Part shown: positions 54,055-62,435 of the stretch, one piece after another
Layout: the number at the start of each line of letters is the position of its first letter
How positions within the stretch are numbered: the stretch's first letter is position 1
Assembly (NCBI RefSeq): GCF_002157685.2
Contig: NZ_AP026738.1
Coordinates: 1-64,000 of the forward strand
Source: Comamonas thiooxydans
GTDB lineage: Bacteria; Pseudomonadota; Gammaproteobacteria; Burkholderiales; Burkholderiaceae_C
Direction of reading: 5' to 3'
Length of the DNA stretch: 64,000 nucleotides
Position numbers and translations under genes: made by a program
The notes under the pieces: generated by a model
What the model was told of the DNA's origin: nothing
Databases searched by the model: none
The model's input: the letters and a program-made list of their open reading frames with translations, nothing else

Positions 54055-54657
54055 CTACGGCTTCCGGGCGCTCTGCATCTCCGTGTCCATGGCGGCCTTG
54101 TAGATGCTTTGCCGGGGCCTCTGCATCAGGCGGCGCAGCATGGGTTCGAACTCGCTCAGGGGCAGGGTCTCCCCCCGGGGATCGAAGGCCGGGTTGTCAT
54201 AGAGTTCGCAGAACTCGGCCGTGCGCTGGTAGTGCGGATGTTCCCGGAACTGCTCGCGCATGTCCCTGTCCAGGCCGATGTGATGGAAGAAGTAATGGCC
54301 CTGGAAGATGCCGTGATGCTGGACCATCCAGTGGTTGGCCTCGCTCACAAAGGGCTGAAGAATCGCGGCGGCAATATCGGGGTGGTTGAACGAGCCCAGG
54401 GTATCGCCAATGTCGTGCAGCAGCGCGCACACCACATACTCCTCGTCGCGGCCGTCGCGCAGCGCGCGCGTGGCGGTTTGCAGGGAGTGCGTATAGCGGT
54501 CCACCGGAAAGCCGCCATAGTCGCCCTCCAGCAGCTTCAGATGGGCCATCACCCTATCGGGCAGGCCGCTGGTGAAGTGTGCAAATTCGCCGCCGATCAA
54601 CTGCCAGTTTTCACGCGTGCTGTCTTGCATGCGCAGAAAGTTCGCCCGTGCATTCAT
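54055..54657 (-). CDS. HD-domain protein
   Basis: A 200-residue metal-dependent HD-superfamily protein. Conserved ligands: His in YTHSLQTATRA, the HD pair in CALLHDIGDTLGSFNHPDIAA, and further His in NHWMVQHHGIFQGHYFFHHIGL, a pattern like the mixed-valent di-iron oxygenases of the PhnZ group as well as hydrolytic HD proteins. The substrate is unknown; no phosphonate genes are nearby. Start MNARANFLRMQD (54657) is chosen as the first Met before the helical core. Single gene. Confidence 0.8.
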   Translation of the reverse strand: MNARANFLRMQDSTRENWQLIGGEFAHFTSGLPDRVMAHLKLLEGDYGGFPVDRYTHSLQTATRALRDGRDEEYVVCALLHDIGDTLGSFNHPDIAAAILQPFVSEANHWMVQHHGIFQGHYFFHHIGLDRDMREQFREHPHYQRTAEFCELYDNPAFDPRGETLPLSEFEPMLRRLMQRPRQSIYKAAMDTEMQSARKP

Positions 54658-54795
54658 GCCATGTCTTTCGTGGGTTATGGTCGTTGCACTGTAGGTCGCT
54701 GGCAGGGGCTGCGCTGTCAAGGGCATGACATGCGGCCGCCGCCTTGATGCGCGAATCCTGTTTTCCGTCCACAGGATTCGCGAGGGCTTGAGGCC

Positions 54796-56097
54796 TCAAT
54801 AGGTTTCCAGGTGCAGACGTCCTTCGCGCTTGAGTCTTGCTCCCAGTTCCTCCCAGCCCAGGCCTGCCTGCTGGGCCACGTCACGCAGGGCCAGAACGAC
54901 GCCGTCCTCCATGCTTTTGAGACCGCAGACATAGATGTGCGTGTTGTCGTCGCGCAGCAACTCCATGAGATCGGCCGAGCGCTCGCGCATGGCGTCCTGA
55001 ACATAGCGCCTGGGCTGGCCGGCCACGCGCGAGAAGGCGAAGTTGATGTCGATGAAGTCCTTGGGCAGGTTTTGCAGGGGGCCGAAATAAGGCAGCTCCT
55101 GAGGCGTGCGCGCACCGAAGAACAGCAGCAGTTTCCCGCTGTCGAACTTGCCGCTCTTGCGCAGGCGGCGGCGCCATTCCGTCATGGCGCGCATGGGCGC
55201 GCTGCCCGTGCCGGTGCAGATCATCACGATGTGCGAGCGCGGGTGGTTGGGCATGAGAAAGCTGCTGCCGAACGGGCCTATGACCTGCACCTTGTCACCC
55301 ACCTGCAGATCGCAGAGATAGTTGCTGGCCACGCCGCGCACGGGCTGGCCCTGGTGATCCTCGACCACGCGTTTCACGGTCAATGCCAGATTGTTGTAGC
55401 CGGGGCGTTCGCCGTTGCGGGCGCTGGCAATCGAGTACTGGCGCGCCACATGGGGCTTGCCGCCGGCATCCACACCGGGCGGAACAATGCCCAGCGACTG
55501 GCCTTCGAGCACCGGGAAAGGCATGGCGCCGAAGTCCAGCACGATGTGGTGGGTCTCGTTGTCGAAGCCGGCTTCCGTACAGTTCAGATTGCCCACCACC
55601 GTGGCCGTTACCGGAGCCTTGGGACCATGCAGATTGGTATAGGCATGGGCGGCAGACCAGGGCGGCGTGGTGGCGCCATAGCTGGCTGCGCGAAAGACTT
55701 CCGCAGCGCCGCTTTCGGCCAGACCGGCAGCGGCCGCAATCACTGCCTGGGCCTGGCTCAGATCCTGCACATCGCCGGCATTCTCGGCCTTCTGCGCGGC
55801 GGCCAGTGCATCGGCAGAAAGCTCTTCGGGCAGGCTCTCCCAGCCCAGCTGCTCGGCCACGCTGTAGGGCTTGCTTGCCGACACCAGCCGCCAGTTGTCG
55901 ATGGAGCCGGTGGGGCAGGGCGAGATGCAGTCCATGCAGCCGTTGCACTTGTCCGCCATGACCACATAGTTGTTGTCGTCATGCGTGATGGCGTCCACGG
56001 GGCAGGTCGCCTCGCAGGTGTTGCAGCGAATGCAGATCTCCGGGTCGATCAGATGCTGCTTCAGGATGCCGTTTTCAATCAGCGTGATGGTGCTCAT
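54796..56097 (-). CDS. boxA: Benzoyl-CoA 2,3-epoxidase reductase subunit BoxA
   Basis: A 433-residue flavoprotein that passes electrons from NADPH to BoxB. Two 4Fe-4S clusters in the N-terminus ([12 protein letters not shown] and [12 protein letters not shown]), a spacer, then the FNR-type FAD domain ([26 protein letters not shown] in part) and NADP domain ([38 protein letters not shown]). It starts [10 protein letters not shown] at 56097. Last gene of the boxC-boxB-boxA series; 107 bp with a repeat separate it from boxB. Confidence 0.95.
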   Translation of the reverse strand: MSTITLIENGILKQHLIDPEICIRCNTCEATCPVDAITHDDNNYVVMADKCNGCMDCISPCPTGSIDNWRLVSASKPYSVAEQLGWESLPEELSADALAAAQKAENAGDVQDLSQAQAVIAAAAGLAESGAAEVFRAASYGATTPPWSAAHAYTNLHGPKAPVTATVVGNLNCTEAGFDNETHHIVLDFGAMPFPVLEGQSLGIVPPGVDAGGKPHVARQYSIASARNGERPGYNNLALTVKRVVEDHQGQPVRGVASNYLCDLQVGDKVQVIGPFGSSFLMPNHPRSHIVMICTGTGSAPMRAMTEWRRRLRKSGKFDSGKLLLFFGARTPQELPYFGPLQNLPKDFIDINFAFSRVAGQPRRYVQDAMRERSADLMELLRDDNTHIYVCGLKSMEDGVVLALRDVAQQAGLGWEELGARLKREGRLHLETY

Positions 56098-56131
56098 TTT
56101 GTTCTCCAAACCGGGGCAACCCCACTCAGTG

Positions 56132-56204
56132 ACATCGAGCAAGGGCCGCTCCGCCGCGAGGATGTCGTCCCCCTTGGGGGAGGCGGCTCGGCCGCTCAGG
56201 GGGA
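56132..56204 (-). repeat. Stop-adjacent REP-like repeat, copy 2 (boxB-boxA gap)
   Basis: On the minus strand, one base after the boxB stop: CCCCCTGAGCGGC, then GCCGCC, CCCCCAAGGGGG and ACGACATCC, matching block by block the element after rsmG. Confidence 0.7.
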
Positions 56205-57629
56205 TCAGAATTTCACATACTCGAAGTCCACGGGCTGGCGATTGATACCCATGACCGGCGGGGCGATCCAGCCGGCAAACTTGCCGGGCTCCAGACATGG
56301 CTTCATCAGCGATGCGACAAAGTTGCGGTCGTCGTCGCCGGCCAGCCACTCGCTCTTTCTGGCCAGCCATTCCTGCTCGCTCACGGGACGGCCGTCGGGG
56401 CTGATGCGCACGCCCGCCAGCGCTCCGATCTGCCGGTTGAAGGCCTTGTGCGGCACCGTCAGGCGAAAGTCGATGCCGGCCTTCTCCATCACCTTGTTCC
56501 AGCGGCCCACACCGGCATTGCTGTCCTTGATGTAGTCGTCGCGCAGCACCTCGTTCAAGGCGTTGAGCATGGGCACTTCCTTCTCCTGCAACTTGCCGTC
56601 CACCACCTCCAGCACCTTGTAGTTCTGGTCGTGCAGCTTGTGGTCGTCCTCGCGCTTGCCCTCTTCGTAACGGCCCTTGAGGCCCGAGCTGTAGAAGGTG
56701 GCGGCATTGCTCGACTGGTCGGCGCCGAACAGGTCGATGGTCACGCTGTAGTGGAAGTTCAGATAGCGCTGGATTGTGGGCAGGTCGATGACGCCCGCGT
56801 TGCGCAGCTTGCTCACATCGTCGGTCTTGAGCTCGTTCATGACCTGGCAGGTGCGGGCCAGAACGCGCGAGACGCCGGACTCGCCGACAAACATGTGATG
56901 CGCCTCTTCGGTCAGCATGAATTTGGTGGTGCGCGCCAGCGGGTCGAACGCGGATTCGGCCAGCGCTGCGAGCTGGAATTTTCCGTCTCTGTCGGTGAAG
57001 TAGGTGAACATGAAGAACGCCAGCCAGTCCGGCGTTTTTTCATTGAAGGCGCCCAGAATGCGCGGGTTGTTTTCATCGCCGCTCTGGCGCTCCAGCAGGG
57101 CCTCGGCTTCCTCGCGTCCGTCACGTCCGAAATGCTTGTGCAGCAGGTAGACCATGGCCCAGAGATGGCGGCCTTCTTCCACATTGACCTGGAACAGATT
57201 GCGCAGGTCGTACATGGACGGCGCGGTCAGGCCCAGGTGGCGCTGCTGCTCCACCGATGCAGGCTCGGTATCGCCTTGCGTGACGATGATGCGGCGCAGG
57301 TTCGCGCGGTGCTCGCCGGGCACGTCCTGCCAGGCTTTCTCGCCCTTGTGATCGCCAAAGTGAATGCTGCGTTCCTGATCCGCCGGGTTCAGAAAAATGC
57401 CCCAGCGATAGTCACGCATCTTGACGTAGCCGAACTGCGCCCAGCCCTGCGGATCCACGCTCACCGCGGTGCGCAGATAGACATCGTAGTTGGTCGATCC
57501 TTCGGGGCCCACATCGTCCCACCAGCGGATGAAGCTGGGCTGCCAGCTCTCCAGCGCACGCTGCAGCGTGCGGTCACCGCTGAGGTCCACGTTGTTGGGA
57601 ATCTTCTGGCTGTAGTCGATGCTGCTCAT
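56205..57629 (-). CDS. boxB: Benzoyl-CoA 2,3-epoxidase oxygenase subunit BoxB
   Basis: A 474-residue di-iron oxygenase that converts benzoyl-CoA to its 2,3-epoxide. The core has ligand segments [20 protein letters not shown] and [16 protein letters not shown] (Glu/His ligands), and the protein starts [16 protein letters not shown], as BoxB proteins do. CAGGAG precedes the ATG. Middle gene of the box series, after an 88-bp gap behind boxC that holds a short repeat copy. Confidence 0.96.
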   Translation of the reverse strand: MSSIDYSQKIPNNVDLSGDRTLQRALESWQPSFIRWWDDVGPEGSTNYDVYLRTAVSVDPQGWAQFGYVKMRDYRWGIFLNPADQERSIHFGDHKGEKAWQDVPGEHRANLRRIIVTQGDTEPASVEQQRHLGLTAPSMYDLRNLFQVNVEEGRHLWAMVYLLHKHFGRDGREEAEALLERQSGDENNPRILGAFNEKTPDWLAFFMFTYFTDRDGKFQLAALAESAFDPLARTTKFMLTEEAHHMFVGESGVSRVLARTCQVMNELKTDDVSKLRNAGVIDLPTIQRYLNFHYSVTIDLFGADQSSNAATFYSSGLKGRYEEGKREDDHKLHDQNYKVLEVVDGKLQEKEVPMLNALNEVLRDDYIKDSNAGVGRWNKVMEKAGIDFRLTVPHKAFNRQIGALAGVRISPDGRPVSEQEWLARKSEWLAGDDDRNFVASLMKPCLEPGKFAGWIAPPVMGINRQPVDFEYVKF

Positions 57630-57690
57630 GGGAAGTCTCCTGTGATGTTTTGCCGATTCATGAAACCGCGTACTCGATGCGAAACTGGCG

Positions 57691-57710
57691 CGGCGTAGCC
57701 GCTCAGGGGG
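57691..57710 (-). repeat. Stop-adjacent REP-like repeat, copy 3 (boxC-boxB gap)
   Basis: Minus strand CCCCCTGAGCGGCTACGCCG, seven bases after the boxC stop. Shortened compared with the copies at 31531 and 56204. Confidence 0.6.
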
Positions 57711-57717
57711 AGTTTCC

Positions 57718-59376
57718 TCATACCCTGTTGAAATCGAAGCCGGCTTTCTGTCCGGTGCCGTAGAGCTTCAGCGCGCCTTTTTCGCCCACCGCGTTGGGGC
57801 GGTTGAAGATCCAGTTCTGCCAGGCGGACAGACGCCCGAAGATGCGCGTGACCATGTTTTCCTGGCTGGCGAAACGCAGATTGGCTTCGAGGCCCGTGAG
57901 CGCATCGGGCGACATCGCGGCGCGCTCTTCCATGGCGATGCGGATCTCGTCTTCCCAGTCGATATCGTCAAGCGCGGCGGTGACCAGTCCGAGCTGCTGG
58001 GCCGCATCGCCGTTGAGCGGCTTGCCCACCGCTGCGCGCGCGGCTTCCAGGGGCCCGGACTCCTCGTAGAAGCGGCGCTGCAGACGGCTTTGATCGTTGA
58101 CCAGCGGCAGCAGGCCGAAGTTGAAGGCATCGAGCTCGATGACGGGTTCGCGCTCGGGTTCGTCGGGCAGCACCAGCATGTAGGCTCGGTCGGCGCAGAA
58201 GACCAGCTCGGCCAGCATGCCGGCAAAGCAGGAGCCGGGCTCGATCAAGGCGAACAGCGAGCGCGACGACACATCGAGGCGTGCAAAGGTACGGCGCAGC
58301 AGGCCTGTGGTTTGCTGCACCAGCCAGTGATCGCGGTGCGCCATCAGAGACTGGCCTGCCGCCAGCACGGCGCGCGCATCGCCCTCGGTCTTGAGAATCC
58401 AGGTGCCCACATCGAGCTCGTTGGTGCGCAGATGCAGGATGGCGTCGTCGAGCTCGCGGCCCATGGCCAGCGGCCACCAGGCGGCGCCTGCGCTTTCTAT
58501 GGCTTCAAGGCTGACGGGCTGTTCGCCGCTGGGGGCCTTGACCGTGATGGTGGCGCTGCGCTTGCTGCGATCGATCTGCACGCTGACGTGGCGATAGTGC
58601 AGGCCGTCCGGGCTTTGCTCGCGCTGCAGCCTGGCGAGCTGTATGCCCTGGGCGGAAGCCGGGCGCGGGCTGCTTTCGCCCAGGGCCGTGGCACGTTGCT
58701 GCACCACCTCGGCAAACTGCGCGGGCTTGGCGATCGCATCCACCAGTCGCCAGTCCACGGCGCGCTGGCCTCGCACGCCTTCCACGCTGGTGCAAAAGAT
58801 GTCGGCCAGGTCGTGGCGCACATGGCGCTTGTCGGTGACGCGCGTCAGCCCGCCCGTGCCGGGCAGCACGCCCAGCAGCGGAACCTCGGGCAGCGATACC
58901 GAGGAGGAGCGGTCGTCGATCAGCACGATGTCATCGCAGGCCAGAGCCAGCTCGTAGCCGCCACCCGCGCAGGCACCGTTGACGGCGGCAACGAACTTGA
59001 GTCCGTCGTGCCGGGAGCTGTCCTCCATGCCGTTACGGGTCTCGTTGGTGAACTTGCAGAAGTTCACCTTCCAGGCGTGGGACGAGACTCCGAGCATGAA
59101 GATATTCGCGCCAGAGCAGAAGATGCGTTCCTTGCCGCTGGTGACGATGACGGAGCGCACCTGCGGGTGCTCGAAGCGGATGCGGTTGAGCGCATCGTGC
59201 AGTTCCACATCCACGCCCAGGTCATAGCTGTTGAGCTTGAGCTTGTAGCCGGGGCGTATGCCGCCGTCCTCGGCAATGTCCAGCTTGAGCCGGGCGATAT
59301 TGCCATCCACTTCAAACGACCAGTGCCGATACTGGCTGGGGTCGGTGCGGTAATCGACGACGGTTTGCTGCTGCAT
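57718..59376 (-). CDS. boxC: 2,3-epoxybenzoyl-CoA dihydrolase (BoxC)
   Basis: A 552-residue crotonase-superfamily enzyme that opens the ring of 2,3-epoxybenzoyl-CoA to a semialdehyde plus formate. Crotonase-like CoA-binding segments SVIVTSGKERIFCSGANIFMLG and AAVNGACAGGGYELALACDDIVLIDD are in the N-terminal half; a second crotonase-like half follows. GGAG precedes ATG 59376. First gene of the box operon. No benzoate-CoA ligase gene or BoxR-type regulator gene lies next to it in this window. Confidence 0.95.
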   Translation of the reverse strand: MQQQTVVDYRTDPSQYRHWSFEVDGNIARLKLDIAEDGGIRPGYKLKLNSYDLGVDVELHDALNRIRFEHPQVRSVIVTSGKERIFCSGANIFMLGVSSHAWKVNFCKFTNETRNGMEDSSRHDGLKFVAAVNGACAGGGYELALACDDIVLIDDRSSSVSLPEVPLLGVLPGTGGLTRVTDKRHVRHDLADIFCTSVEGVRGQRAVDWRLVDAIAKPAQFAEVVQQRATALGESSPRPASAQGIQLARLQREQSPDGLHYRHVSVQIDRSKRSATITVKAPSGEQPVSLEAIESAGAAWWPLAMGRELDDAILHLRTNELDVGTWILKTEGDARAVLAAGQSLMAHRDHWLVQQTTGLLRRTFARLDVSSRSLFALIEPGSCFAGMLAELVFCADRAYMLVLPDEPEREPVIELDAFNFGLLPLVNDQSRLQRRFYEESGPLEAARAAVGKPLNGDAAQQLGLVTAALDDIDWEDEIRIAMEERAAMSPDALTGLEANLRFASQENMVTRIFGRLSAWQNWIFNRPNAVGEKGALKLYGTGQKAGFDFNRV

Positions 59377-59680
59377 GCTCGGCTCCTGCTGAGATGAAAA
59401 ATAGTGCAGTTATTGACTGGGTGTAGGCACAATTATGCAGGCGACTTAAAAAAATGCACGCTATTTCAAGCACTATGTTGCATGTTTTGCGTTAACTAAG
59501 GGAAATCCTTAGCTGTTCGTCCATCGCAGCGCGGCGCTGAAATTCAGGTATTTTTGCGAGCAATCCCTTTCATATGAAAGGCTTGAAGCTATCAATTGAA
59601 GAGCAACAGGGGTGGAGGCCGCTGATCGGCAAACCCAGCACTGGCGCGGGGTGATGAGCTGCTTGCAAAATGGCTTCACC
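59377..59680. other. Divergent gap between boxC and threonine ammonia-lyase
   Basis: 304 bp without a gene. Four TGCA tetranucleotides occur at 59405, 59436, 59455 and 59479; TGCA repeats are part of BzdR/BoxR operators, but the spacings here (31, 19, 24) are not the published TGCA-N6-TGCA. A short match to the dispersed repeat (GAAGCTATCAA) is at 59585-59595. Confidence 0.35.
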
Positions 59681-60880
59681 ATGCTGACCTTTGCAGATAT
59701 CCAAGCCGCCGCTGCGCGCCTGAATGGCGCCGTCCTTCAAACCCCTTTCGTGGAATCACGCACGCTTTCGCAGATCACGGGGGCGCAGGTCTATCTCAAG
59801 TTCGAGAACCTGCAGTTCACTGCATCCTTCAAGGAGCGTGGCGCGCTGAACAAGCTGCTCATGCTCAGCGATGCCGAGCGCGCACGCGGCGTGGTCGCCA
59901 TGAGTGCGGGCAATCACGCCCAGGGCGTGGCCTATCACGCACAACGTCTGGGCTTGCGTGCCGTCATCGTCATGCCGCGTTTCACCCCAGGTGTGAAGGT
60001 GGAGCGCACGCGCGGCTTCGGCGCCGAGGTGGTGCTGCATGGCGACACCCTGGCCGAGGCCCGCGCCCATGCCTACCAGCTGGCGCAGGAGCAGCAGCTG
60101 ACCTTTGTCCATCCCTATGACGACGAAGCGATTGCCGCCGGCCAGGGCACGCTGGCACTGGAAATCCTGCAGGCCCAGAGCGATCTGGATGTGCTGGTCA
60201 TTGCCATTGGCGGCGGCGGCCTGATCGCGGGCATTGCCACGGCGGCCAAGGCCATCAAGCCGGAGATCGAAGTCGTGGGGGTTCAGACCCAGCGCTTTCC
60301 CTCCATGCTCAACGCCTTGCGCCATACCGATCTGCCCATGGGCACGTCGACGATTGCCGAGGGCATTGCGGTGACCCAGCCAGGGCTCATCACCCAGGAA
60401 GTGGTGCAGCGTTGCGTGGACGATCTGCTGCTGGTGGACGAGGGCGATATCGAGCAGGCCGTGCTCATGCTGCTGGAGATCGAGAAGACACTGGTCGAAG
60501 GTGCGGGGGCGGCAGGCCTGGCGGCGCTGCTGCGCTATCCGGCGCAGTTCAAGGGCAAGAAGGTGGGCCTGGTGCTGTCGGGCGGCAACATCGACCCCAT
60601 GCTGCTGGCCGCCATCATCGAGCGCGGCATGGTGCGCTCCGGCCGTCTGGCACGCGTGCGTGTCAGCGCGCGCGACGTACCAGGCGTGCTGGCCCAGATC
60701 ACGGCCACGGTGGCCGGTGCCGGCGCGAATATCGAGGAAGTCCATCACCAGCGTGCCTTCACCATGCTGGCTGCGCAGAATGTGGAGATCGAATTCGTGC
60801 TGCAGACACGCGGCCACGCCCATGTGAGCGAGGTGCTGGAGCAACTGCGCCGCGCAGGCATGGAGGCGGCCCTGGTGTGA
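59681..60880 (+). CDS. Threonine ammonia-lyase with ACT domain
   Basis: PLP enzyme of 399 residues that deaminates threonine to 2-oxobutyrate. PLP Lys51 in FTASFKERGALN; substrate loop VAMSAGNHAQGVAYHA; phosphate-binding IAIGGGGLIAGIATA; C-terminal single ACT domain (VSARDVPGVLAQITATVAGAGANIEEVHHQRAF in part). Length and single ACT domain fit the catabolic/TdcB-like or IlvA-short type. The start MLTFADIQ matches the family N-terminus; MSCLQNGF (59654) is an alternative with GGGG upstream. Divergent from boxC. Confidence 0.92.
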   Translation: MLTFADIQAAAARLNGAVLQTPFVESRTLSQITGAQVYLKFENLQFTASFKERGALNKLLMLSDAERARGVVAMSAGNHAQGVAYHAQRLGLRAVIVMPRFTPGVKVERTRGFGAEVVLHGDTLAEARAHAYQLAQEQQLTFVHPYDDEAIAAGQGTLALEILQAQSDLDVLVIAIGGGGLIAGIATAAKAIKPEIEVVGVQTQRFPSMLNALRHTDLPMGTSTIAEGIAVTQPGLITQEVVQRCVDDLLLVDEGDIEQAVLMLLEIEKTLVEGAGAAGLAALLRYPAQFKGKKVGLVLSGGNIDPMLLAAIIERGMVRSGRLARVRVSARDVPGVLAQITATVAGAGANIEEVHHQRAFTMLAAQNVEIEFVLQTRGHAHVSEVLEQLRRAGMEAALV

Positions 60881-60901
60881 GGCTTGAGCCGCAGGCCTTG
60901 C

Positions 60902-61672
60902 TCAGGCCTGCAGGGGCGTGATCTTCTTGATCAGCGGAGTTACCAGGTCCATGGGCAAGGGGAACACCACCGTGGTGTTCCTGTCCGCGCCGATCACGGT
61001 CAGCGTCTCCAGGTAGCGCAGCAAGATGGCCTGAGGCTCCTGCGCCAGAACCTTCGCTGCCTGAGACAGTTTTTCCGAAGCCTGCAACTCGCCTTCGGCG
61101 TGGATCACCTTGGCGCGGCGTTCGCGCTCGGCCTCGGCCTGACGTGCGATCGCCCGGATCATGGATTCAGTCAGATCGACCTGCTTGATCTCCACGTTCG
61201 AGACCTTGATGCCCCAGGTGTCGGTTTGCGCATCCAGCGCCTGCTGGATATCCAGGTTCAGCGATTCGCGCTCTGCCAGCATTTCGTCGAGCTGATGCTT
61301 GCCAAGTACGGAGCGCAGCATGGTTTGCGCGAGCTGACTGGTGGCCTCCAGATAATTGACCACCTGGATCACTGCCTTTTCCGCATCCACCACGCGCAGA
61401 TAGATCACGGCGTTGACCTTGACCGAGACGTTGTCGCGCGAGATCACATCCTGCGCCGGGACCTCCAGGACCACGGTGCGCAGATCGACCCGTACCACCT
61501 GCTGGATGGCGGGAATGATGAAGATCAGTCCCGGCCCCTTGACCTTCCAGAAGCGCCCCAGCGTGAAGACCACGCCGCGCTCATACTCGCGAAAAATCCG
61601 GATCGACGCCGTCCCCAGGCCAATCACCAGCATCAGCAGGATCAGCCAGAACAGGAAAGAAGCGCTAACCAT
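60902..61672 (-). CDS. SPFH/Band 7 (slipin) membrane protein
   Basis: A 256-residue stomatin-like protein with one N-terminal hydrophobic segment (about 3-24) and the SPFH domain ([41 protein letters not shown] in part), followed by an Ala/Glu/Arg-rich coiled coil ([25 protein letters not shown]). Oligomerises on the inner membrane; slipins are often paired with NfeD, which is not seen here. Start at 61672 follows AAAGGA at a good spacing; ATG 61681 lies directly on it. Confidence 0.9.
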   Translation of the reverse strand: MVSASFLFWLILLMLVIGLGTASIRIFREYERGVVFTLGRFWKVKGPGLIFIIPAIQQVVRVDLRTVVLEVPAQDVISRDNVSVKVNAVIYLRVVDAEKAVIQVVNYLEATSQLAQTMLRSVLGKHQLDEMLAERESLNLDIQQALDAQTDTWGIKVSNVEIKQVDLTESMIRAIARQAEAERERRAKVIHAEGELQASEKLSQAAKVLAQEPQAILLRYLETLTVIGADRNTTVVFPLPMDLVTPLIKKITPLQA

Positions 61673-61976
61673 AGAAGCCATCCTTTCAGCGAGGGACTTC
61701 GGCGCTGCGATCTGACGCTGGACGGTGCACATCGATTTCGCAATCGGCGCCGGGTCGTCCGCAAGCCCAGCATATGCTGTTGCACTCCGAGTGTGAACTT
61801 GTCCGCGCATGGTCGACATCGAAGAAGTGCTGTTCGCCATTGGCAGCGCACGAGACGCGGATCTGAGCGCCAGGAACGGCTATGGCTTTCCCTGAGCCAT
61901 GTCGCCAGGGCTGTGCCTAGAATGGCTGCAGAGCTTGCTTGTTTCACCGCCTGCTTTCAGGAGGAGCATTGATCAC
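61673..61976. other. Divergent gap between slipin and small membrane protein
   Basis: 304 bp. No RNA gene or recognised operator seen; promoters for both flanking genes must lie here. A frame running upstream from the slipin through this gap has no recognisable content. Confidence 0.4.
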
Positions 61977-62114
61977 ATGTCAGATGATTCCGCAGTGAAC
62001 CACGAGGCACAGGATGCGGCCGAAGCCGTTGTGCCCTATATTCCCATCATCATTCCCGCCGCTGGCGCCGTGATGATGTTCCTGCTGGCCTTTATTGCCG
62101 TGAACATGGCCTAG
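61977..62114 (+). CDS. 45-residue single-pass membrane peptide
   Basis: Small ORF with a strong ribosome site (GGAGGAG, 9 bases before the ATG). The acidic N-terminal half (MSDDSAVNHEAQDAAEAV) is followed by one hydrophobic helix (about 21-44, IPIIIPAAGAVMMFLLAFIAVNM). A terminator follows 22 bp after the stop, supporting a real monocistronic gene. Not recognised; the layout resembles small membrane regulators or oxidase accessory peptides, but no function is assigned. Confidence 0.65.
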   Translation: MSDDSAVNHEAQDAAEAVVPYIPIIIPAAGAVMMFLLAFIAVNMA

Positions 62115-62435
62115 GCATTCCAACCTTCCCGAGCCCAACCCCGCGACGCGGGGTTTTTTTACGTCTGTGCAGGTTATGAATGAATGCAATGTGCATACAT
62201 TGATGCGCAAAATGCATAGATATTGCCAGTGATTTGCTGACAAATTCAAGGCCCCTACCTAAAATCGATCTCCCGCTGCTATTCAAAACAAGGTTGTTTT
62301 GACTATTTCAGACGGATTTCAGGCGCCAACAAGCGCTAGGGAAAGCAAGCGAGACACCTTCAAAAGCCTTTTTTCAAAGACGCAGCCAAGGATGCTTCTT
62401 TGAAAAACTGGTTTTTTAATTGAAGGACTTCCCCC
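62115..62435. other. Gap upstream of pckG with TGCA-rich cluster
   Basis: 321 bp. After the terminator, 62184-62217 holds a run of ATGCA/TGCAT words including the near-palindrome AATGTGCATACATT, a plausible operator for pckG. CAAGCGCTAG near 62325 matches the dispersed repeat. No gene seen. Confidence 0.4.
62137..62160 (+). terminator. Terminator after small membrane peptide
   Basis: CCCCGC ... GCGGGG hairpin followed by seven T. Confidence 0.85.

Noticed and set aside
59405..59482. Firm BoxR operator call
   Set aside because: TGCA words are present but not with the published spacing, so only a low-confidence note is given.
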